A stretch of 64,000 nt of DNA from Chloroflexota bacterium (GTDB lineage Bacteria; Chloroflexota; Anaerolineae; Aggregatilineales; Phototrophicaceae): assembly GCA_013388735.1 (NCBI GenBank), contig JACAES010000083.1, forward strand, positions 1 to 64,000, written 5' to 3'. The notes beneath the pieces were generated by a model, which saw nothing but the letters and a program-made list of their open reading frames with translations, was not told the DNA's origin and made no database searches. Positions within the stretch are counted from its first letter, which is position 1, and every line of letters starts with the position of its first letter. Below, piece after piece: positions 59,324 to 64,000 of the stretch. The translations under genes were made by a program, and so were the position numbers.

Positions 59324-60706
59324 ATGGCGCGTAAACCGGTTGTCGCCCTGGTGGGGCGGCCTAATGTGGGCAAAAGCACGCTCTTTAACCGCCTGGTTGG
59401 GGAGCGGATGGCCGTGACCGACGCAATCCCCGGCACTACCCGCGACCGGCTTCAAGCGCAGGGTGATTGGCGCGGCGTTGATTTTGACGTGGTTGATACC
59501 GGCGGCATCGAAATCTACCAGCCCAAAGGCTCACGCGATACATCCCCCCTGGCCGAAGGCAGCATAGATTTTGTCGAGCAGATTAAACGCCAGGCGTTTA
59601 TGGCCGTGAGCGAGGCCGACGTGATCGTGCTGCTCGTGGACGCCGTTCATGGCATCACCGCCGCCGACCAGGAGATCGCCGAAATCCTGCGCCGCAACGA
59701 GGGCAAACCGATTCTGGTGGCGGCCAATAAGGCCGATAACCCCAAAGTGGCCGAAAATGCGGTTGAATTTTATGGCCTGGGATTAGGCCCTGTGTTCCCC
59801 GTCAGCGCCTATCATGGCATCGGCGTGGGCGACCTGCTGGATGCGGTCGTCGAGGCCATTCAAGCGTCCGCGCCGGTCGAAGAAGAGTCAGACCGCGAGG
59901 AGATGCTCAAGATTGCCATCGTCGGGCGGCCTAACGTGGGCAAAAGCAGCCTGCTCAACCTGCTGTTGGGCGAGGAACGGGTGATCGTCAGCCCGATTGC
60001 CGGCACCACCCGCGACGCGATTGATACCGAAATCACCTGGCACGGGATGCCCGTCCGCCTGGTGGATACCGCCGGCATTCGCAAGCGCGGCAAGATCGAA
60101 CCGGGTGTCGAAAAGTTCAGCGTCCTGCGTGCCATGCGCGCCCTCGAACGCTCTGACGTGGCGCTGCTGCTGCTGGACGCGGTGGACGGCATCACCGAAC
60201 AGGACATGCACATCGCCGGTTACATCACCGAGGCCGGTAAAAGCGTCGTGATCGTCGTCAACAAGTGGGACGCCGTTGAAAAAGACTCCTACACCATGAA
60301 TCAATACATGGAAAATATCCGCCAGAAGTTCGACTTTTTGCCCGACCCGCCCATCATCTTCATCAGCGCCCTCACCGGTCAGCGTGTCCACCAGGTGTTG
60401 GAAACAGCTGCCCGCGTCTGGGAAGGGCGTTTCCAGCGCATCGCCACCGCCGACCTCAACCGCATCCTGCGCGCCGCCATTCAGAAGCACCCTGCGCCGG
60501 CCAAAGGTACGAAACGATTAAAAATCTTTTACGCCACGCAGGTGGCCGTCAATCCGCCCGTGTTTCTGTTCCACGTCAACGATACGCGGCTGGTTCACTT
60601 CACCTACCGCCGTTTCCTGGAAAATCAGCTTCGTGCGGAATTTCCCTTTGAAGGCACGCCGATTCGTTTGAGTTTTCGCCCGCGCGAGGGGATGCTGGAC
60701 GAATAA
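59324..60706 (+). CDS. der: Ribosome-biogenesis GTPase Der (EngA)
   Basis: A 460-residue essential GTPase that assists 50S ribosome assembly. The track starts at 59177 inside cdaR, but the conserved protein begins at the ATG at 59324 (ARKPVVALVGRPNVG). Two G domains lie in tandem: the first with GRPNVGKSTL and NKAD, the second with GRPNVGKSSL, DTAGIRKRG and NKWD. A KH-like C-terminal domain follows (AIQKHPAPAKGTKRLKIFYA). The length and motifs are normal. The gene ends 5 bases before the convergent receiver-cyclase gene. Confidence 0.96.
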   Translation: MARKPVVALVGRPNVGKSTLFNRLVGERMAVTDAIPGTTRDRLQAQGDWRGVDFDVVDTGGIEIYQPKGSRDTSPLAEGSIDFVEQIKRQAFMAVSEADVIVLLVDAVHGITAADQEIAEILRRNEGKPILVAANKADNPKVAENAVEFYGLGLGPVFPVSAYHGIGVGDLLDAVVEAIQASAPVEEESDREEMLKIAIVGRPNVGKSSLLNLLLGEERVIVSPIAGTTRDAIDTEITWHGMPVRLVDTAGIRKRGKIEPGVEKFSVLRAMRALERSDVALLLLDAVDGITEQDMHIAGYITEAGKSVVIVVNKWDAVEKDSYTMNQYMENIRQKFDFLPDPPIIFISALTGQRVHQVLETAARVWEGRFQRIATADLNRILRAAIQKHPAPAKGTKRLKIFYATQVAVNPPVFLFHVNDTRLVHFTYRRFLENQLRAEFPFEGTPIRLSFRPREGMLDE

Positions 60707-60711
60707 CGAGT

Positions 60712-62292
60712 TCAACTGCGCGGCCTGAGTCCCAGCAGTTGGAAGGCGGCAGAAGGTTTTTGCCGCCCGCGAATTTTGACCGTGCCAAGCGACTGTGCCT
60801 CGACCAGACCGCCTAACCGCCGGACGACCGACTCGTCAATCCAGATTTGCCCCGGTGGAGCCATCTCCTGAAGGCGTTTGGCCGTGTTCACCACGTCGCC
60901 GATGGCCGTATAGTTTAATGCCCGCTCGGTGCCGATGTAGCCCACCACCGCATCACCAACATGGACGCCGATGCTGTAGGACAGGTTATCGCCGCGCCGC
61001 ATCCGCATCTCCTCGCCGGCGCGCATCAGCGCCAGCGCGGCGTCGGCGGCCCGGTGAACATGATCTTCCTGCATTTTCGGCGCGTTAAAAATCGCCATCA
61101 GGCCATCGCCGAAGAACTTGTCGAGCGTGCCATCCCAGGCCAGGATGATCTCCGCCGCCAGGCTTAGGTAGTCGTTGAGCATTTCCATCACCTGTTCGGG
61201 CGGGGCGTTTTCGCTCCAACTGGTGAAGCCGCGAATATCGGCAAAAATCACGCTGATTTCCTGACGCCCGCCGCCCAACTTCAGCCCTTCCGGGTTCGAC
61301 AGCACCCGGTCAACCACCGACGGCGGCACAAACTTCTCGAAGGTGACGCGCATTTCCCGGTTTTCACGTTCTTTGGCCTGCCGCAGTTCTTCAAAGTTCC
61401 GGGAATTTTCGATAGAGATGGCGACGTGATCGGTCAGCATACTCAACAGCGCGCTCTCGTGTTTGGTGAAAGTTGCTGTGTAGGGCGAAACATTGCTGAC
61501 GCCCAGCACGCCGATGACTTCACCGCGCAGTGTAACCGGCGCATAAGCCGCCGAATGCGCCTTGCTGCCGTCCTTCGCCAGATGCTCCGGCTTGAGCGCG
61601 ACCGGCTGGCACTGCCGGATGACATAAGTTGCCACCCGGTCATGAACTTCAAAATCGGCGGGTCGCGCCTTCCCGCTGTTGGCGCGTTTGTGCGCCCGGC
61701 AGATCAGATGGTTATTTTCCACCAGGTACAGGTAGCCTTCTTCCGCCTGCGTAATCTGCGTGGCGGCATCCACGATGCGCGGCAGCAGTTCGTTGATGTT
61801 CATCAGTTCGGTCACGCTTTTGCCGACGCTGTGCAGCACGTTCAGCTCGCTCACGCGCCGCTGAAGTTCCTGGTTGGCGTGGATCAGCCGTTCGGTCAGT
61901 TGTTCTTTTTCCCGACGCAGGCGCACTTCGGTCAGGCTGCGTTCGATAGCCGCCAGCATCTCCTCGACCGTGTAGGGTTTTTTGACATAATCACGCACGC
62001 CCAGGCGATAAACCTCGACCGCGATTTCTTCCGAACCGTGAAAGGTCATCAGGATGACGGGAATATCCACTTGGCGGGCATTGAGGAATTTAAGGACATC
62101 TATGCCGTTCATACGCGGCATTTGCAGATCAAGCAGGATTAAATCCGGGTGGCGTTCCAGCGCCAGTTCGACTCCCTCTTTGCCATCGGACGCGGCCAGA
62201 GGGATGTAACCATTGGGCTGTAAGATGTATTCGATTACAAAGTCCCGATTTTCCCGCCCATCGTCAATGACTAAGATGGTTTCGCCTGCCAA
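60712..62292 (-). CDS. Response regulator-GAF-adenylate cyclase fusion
   Basis: A 526-residue signalling protein. Residues 1-120 are a receiver domain with phospho-acceptor D55 (LILLDLQMP) and the conserved K104. A coiled-coil segment (122-150) leads to a GAF domain (about 150-300). Residues 340-520 are a class III nucleotide cyclase. Metal-binding D352 and D396 are in FADIRGF and KFFGDG, K392 selects adenine, and the transition-state N469 and R473 are in VVNTAKRL, so it probably makes cAMP when phosphorylated or ligand-bound. No histidine kinase is adjacent; the orphan kinase at 5.6 kb is one candidate. No cAMP receptor gene is in the window. Confidence 0.9.
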   Translation of the reverse strand: MAGETILVIDDGRENRDFVIEYILQPNGYIPLAASDGKEGVELALERHPDLILLDLQMPRMNGIDVLKFLNARQVDIPVILMTFHGSEEIAVEVYRLGVRDYVKKPYTVEEMLAAIERSLTEVRLRREKEQLTERLIHANQELQRRVSELNVLHSVGKSVTELMNINELLPRIVDAATQITQAEEGYLYLVENNHLICRAHKRANSGKARPADFEVHDRVATYVIRQCQPVALKPEHLAKDGSKAHSAAYAPVTLRGEVIGVLGVSNVSPYTATFTKHESALLSMLTDHVAISIENSRNFEELRQAKERENREMRVTFEKFVPPSVVDRVLSNPEGLKLGGGRQEISVIFADIRGFTSWSENAPPEQVMEMLNDYLSLAAEIILAWDGTLDKFFGDGLMAIFNAPKMQEDHVHRAADAALALMRAGEEMRMRRGDNLSYSIGVHVGDAVVGYIGTERALNYTAIGDVVNTAKRLQEMAPPGQIWIDESVVRRLGGLVEAQSLGTVKIRGRQKPSAAFQLLGLRPRS

Positions 62293-62419
62293 AACTGCCT
62301 CGCGTTTGGATTTTGTTCTGAATTTCGTTCTTCCTAAAGTATAGAGCTAACCGTCGTTTTGTGCATGGAGCGTTTGTGAAAAACGGTTAAAAAGCGTTAG
62401 CGATGTCTTCCAATCAGCA

Positions 62420-62448
62420 TTGCCAGCCATGCGACGCCGCTCTATAAT
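62420..62448 (+). promoter_or_regulatory. Sigma-70-type promoter of the signal peptidase pair
   Basis: TTGCCA (62420-62425) and a perfect TATAAT (62443-62448) are separated by exactly 17 bases. Transcription would start near 62455, about 32 bases before the TTG start codon. Confidence 0.75.
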
Positions 62449-62486
62449 GGTTTCTTCAAACTGCTTTTAATCAACGAGGGCGACCC

Positions 62487-63083
62487 TTGCAAGACCTATC
62501 CGCGACTCTGACCACGCTGCCCCGCCCTAAACTTCGACTCCGAGGATTACTGCGCGAAATCCTGGACACGATCATCCTGATCGGCGCGATTTATGCGCTG
62601 GTCAATTTGGTGAGCGTGCGTTTTATCGTCGAAGGGCCCAGTATGCAGCCCAACTTTTATACCGGCCAGGTGCTGGTGGTCAGCCGGCTGCACTACATGA
62701 TGGGCAACCCACAGCGCGGTGACATCGTGGTTTTTAACCCACCCAACCAGCCGGCGGATGAACCCCCTTATATCAAGCGCATCATCGGCCTGCCGGGGGA
62801 TAAGGTGGAAATCCGCGAGACGCTGGTTTACGTCAACGACGTTTTGATCGAAGAGCCGTACATTAACGAGCCTTGCCGCTCCAGCATGTGTCCCGATGGC
62901 AGTTGGCAGTTGGGCGAAAACGAGTATTTTGTCATGGGCGACAACCGCAACCACAGCAGCGACTCCCGCCGCTTTGGGCCGATCACCAGCGAAGCGATCA
63001 TCGGCGAGGCATTAATTCGCTACTGGCCGCCTGCCGACTGGGGGCTGGTTAACCGCATTGCCTATCCCGGAGATGCGCCGTGA
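62487..63083 (+). CDS. lepB: Signal peptidase I (first of two)
   Basis: A 198-residue type I signal peptidase that removes signal peptides outside the membrane. It starts with TTG, with GAGGG seven bases upstream and a strong promoter before it. One membrane helix (about 25-45) precedes the catalytic part. The Ser-Lys dyad is S52 (EGPSMQPNFYTGQ) and K97 (YIKRIIGLPGD), and the box MGDNRNHSSDSR is present. An inserted NEPC-RSSM-C (C130, C135) may form a disulfide. Its stop overlaps the second peptidase start as GTGA. Confidence 0.94.
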   Translation: MQDLSATLTTLPRPKLRLRGLLREILDTIILIGAIYALVNLVSVRFIVEGPSMQPNFYTGQVLVVSRLHYMMGNPQRGDIVVFNPPNQPADEPPYIKRIIGLPGDKVEIRETLVYVNDVLIEEPYINEPCRSSMCPDGSWQLGENEYFVMGDNRNHSSDSRRFGPITSEAIIGEALIRYWPPADWGLVNRIAYPGDAP

Positions 63084-63658
63084 ACGCGCGCCGGACCCCC
63101 CTCCGCCCCCGCCTGCGCCACCGGAGTTTTGCCCGCGAACTGGTCAGCACGGTGCTGTTCCTGGTGGCGATGTACACGCTGATGGAGATGACCCTGCCAC
63201 GTTCAATCGTGCAGTCCATCAGCATGGAGCCAAACCTGATCGCCGACCAGCGGTTGATTATCAGCCGCATCAACTACCTGCTGGGGCAGCCGCAGCGCGG
63301 CGACATCGTGGTCTTTAACGCGACGGATACCCGCCCCGGCGAACCGCCGCTGATTAAACGGCTGATCGGCCTGCCGGGCGAAACGCTGGAAATTCGTGAT
63401 GGGGCGGTTTACATTAATGGTGTAGAATTGGATGAACCGTATCTCAACGAGCCATGCAGCCTGTCCCGCTGCAAAGATCGGGTCTGGGTGCTGGCTTCGG
63501 ATGAATATTTTTTTATGGGGGATAATCGCAACCACAGCCATGACTCACGGGCTTTTGGCCCCATTCACCGGAATCAGATCATAGGCCGCGCGATTGTTCG
63601 CTACTGGCCGCCTGGAGTCTGGGGTATATTGTCCTACACCTATGGCGATTCGCCGTAG
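63080..63658 (+). CDS. Signal peptidase I (second, tandem copy)
   Basis: A 192-residue type I signal peptidase that begins with GTG overlapping the stop of the first copy. The N-terminus is Arg-rich (NARRTPLRPRLRHRSF), followed by one membrane helix (about 20-38). The catalytic residues S48 (SISMEPNLIADQ) and K93 (LIKRLIGLPGE) and the box MGDNRNHSHDSR are complete. It shares the NEPC-SLSR-C pair (C126, C131) with its neighbour, so the two arose by duplication. They may differ in substrate range; both look active. Confidence 0.93.
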   Translation: MNARRTPLRPRLRHRSFARELVSTVLFLVAMYTLMEMTLPRSIVQSISMEPNLIADQRLIISRINYLLGQPQRGDIVVFNATDTRPGEPPLIKRLIGLPGETLEIRDGAVYINGVELDEPYLNEPCSLSRCKDRVWVLASDEYFFMGDNRNHSHDSRAFGPIHRNQIIGRAIVRYWPPGVWGILSYTYGDSP

Positions 63659-63683
63659 TCGCCGCCAGCGGAGGGTAAGTACC

Positions 63684-63959
63684 ATGTCCGATCAATTTAT
63701 GTATTCTTGCCCCTACTGCCAGATTGGATACTGTCAGCCCGGAGAGGCCACCTATGTGCGAATGCACGACGGCCATCTGGTATCGGCGCCGAATATGCTG
63801 GTTTGGACGTGCGACATTTGCGGCTATCAGGAATTTGATCGTGATGCTTTGACCGAACTGGACGCGCTGCTGGGAGTGACCGAAACGCCGCCGGATGCAC
63901 AGCGCGCTAAAGTTCAAGAAAACTTTGATCCAACCCTCGCTCGGAGATTGAAGCCGTGA
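63684..63959 (+). CDS. Small zinc-ribbon protein, YgiT-like
   Basis: The track starts at 63594 inside the peptidase gene; the ATG at 63684, with GGAGGG eight bases upstream, gives 91 residues. Two CxxC pairs (YSCPYCQIG and TCDICGYQE) about 34 residues apart form a zinc ribbon like the N-terminal half of YgiT/MqsA antitoxins, but no HTH domain follows. The C-terminal part (LTELDALLGVTETPPD) looks helical. Its stop overlaps the GTG of a further gene at the window edge. A regulatory or adaptor role is a guess. Confidence 0.7.
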   Translation: MSDQFMYSCPYCQIGYCQPGEATYVRMHDGHLVSAPNMLVWTCDICGYQEFDRDALTELDALLGVTETPPDAQRAKVQENFDPTLARRLKP

Positions 63960-64000
63960 CCGTTGAACTACGCAGCTATGTTTTTCTGGATAGTTTGCAG
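63956..64000 (+). CDS. Start of an unidentified gene (cut by window edge)
   Basis: A GTG at 63956 overlaps the preceding stop as GTGA. The frame stays open to the window edge, reading MTVELRSYVFLDSLQ. The coupling suggests a real gene. The fragment vaguely recalls the start of microcompartment-shell-like proteins known from Chloroflexota, but 15 residues are not enough to support that. Confidence 0.4.
   Translation, partial: MTVELRSYVFLDSLQ

Overview
The window is about 64 kb of GC-rich bacterial DNA, densely packed with genes on both strands. Many start codons overlap the preceding stop, and several convergent genes overlap at their ends. No rRNA or other taxonomic marker is present. The gene mix suggests a member of the Chloroflexota, probably Anaerolineae-like. 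The supporting features are many GT-C membrane glycosyltransferases with a shared C-terminal beta-sandwich, a TIR protein fused to a beta-helix, TPR-cdaA-ybbR-der gene order, DUF305/TauE-type copper genes and abundant short GC-rich palindromic repeats. That assignment is inference. No CRISPR array, tRNA, rRNA, intact insertion sequence or prophage was recognised.

Layout. 1-3135 (minus): an acyl-CoA carboxylase carboxyltransferase and a truncated acyl-CoA dehydrogenase, separated by a DUF433/DUF5615 toxin-antitoxin pair and an AT-richer orphan gene. 3.5-9.2 kb: a KimA-type potassium importer, a soluble GAF-GAF-PAS histidine kinase, a double-HTH regulator and a small TPR protein. 9.2-29.2 kb: a cell-surface glycan region with six GT-C-like integral membrane proteins, a GT2 polyprenyl-phosphate glycosyltransferase, a GNAT acetyltransferase, a heterodimeric ABC exporter, a 2-hydroxyacid dehydrogenase and a flavodoxin-like reductase. 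29.2-42.3 kb: thiolase, HIT protein, biotin ligase, two membrane proteins of unknown role, a penicillin-acylase-family hydrolase, the TIR/beta-helix protein, an MDR oxidoreductase, a Uma2 nuclease, an acyl-CoA dehydrogenase and methylmalonyl-CoA epimerase. 42.4-45.2 kb: an SH3-domain secreted protein and an O-antigen ligase-like protein. 45.2-50.0 kb: a copper-handling operon (CsoR-like repressor, DUF305, TauE/SafE-cupredoxin fusion, CopZ, CopA) behind two tandem palindromic operators. 50.2-64 kb: a CgeB-like glycosyltransferase, FtsH, ArgF, a TPR - diadenylate cyclase - YbbR - Der run, a response regulator/GAF/adenylate cyclase, two tandem signal peptidases, a small zinc-ribbon protein and the start of one more gene.

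How the parts connect. The carboxylase subunit, two acyl-CoA dehydrogenases, thiolase, methylmalonyl-CoA epimerase and biotin ligase fit branched-chain amino acid or fatty acid catabolism, dispersed rather than in one operon. CdaA (c-di-AMP synthesis) and KimA (a potassium importer whose Bacillus relative is inhibited by c-di-AMP) suggest c-di-AMP-controlled potassium balance. The GT-C proteins, GT2 enzyme, O-antigen ligase, CgeB-like transferase and ABC exporter together suggest a sizeable surface glycosylation capacity.

The observations most worth following up are the TIR-beta-helix fusion, the repeated C-terminal beta-sandwich of the GT-C proteins, the tandem CsoR-type operators together with a CsoR whose metal ligands are displaced, and a family of GGGGCGA-type palindromes that act as terminators, supply a stop codon and lie in frame inside coding sequences.
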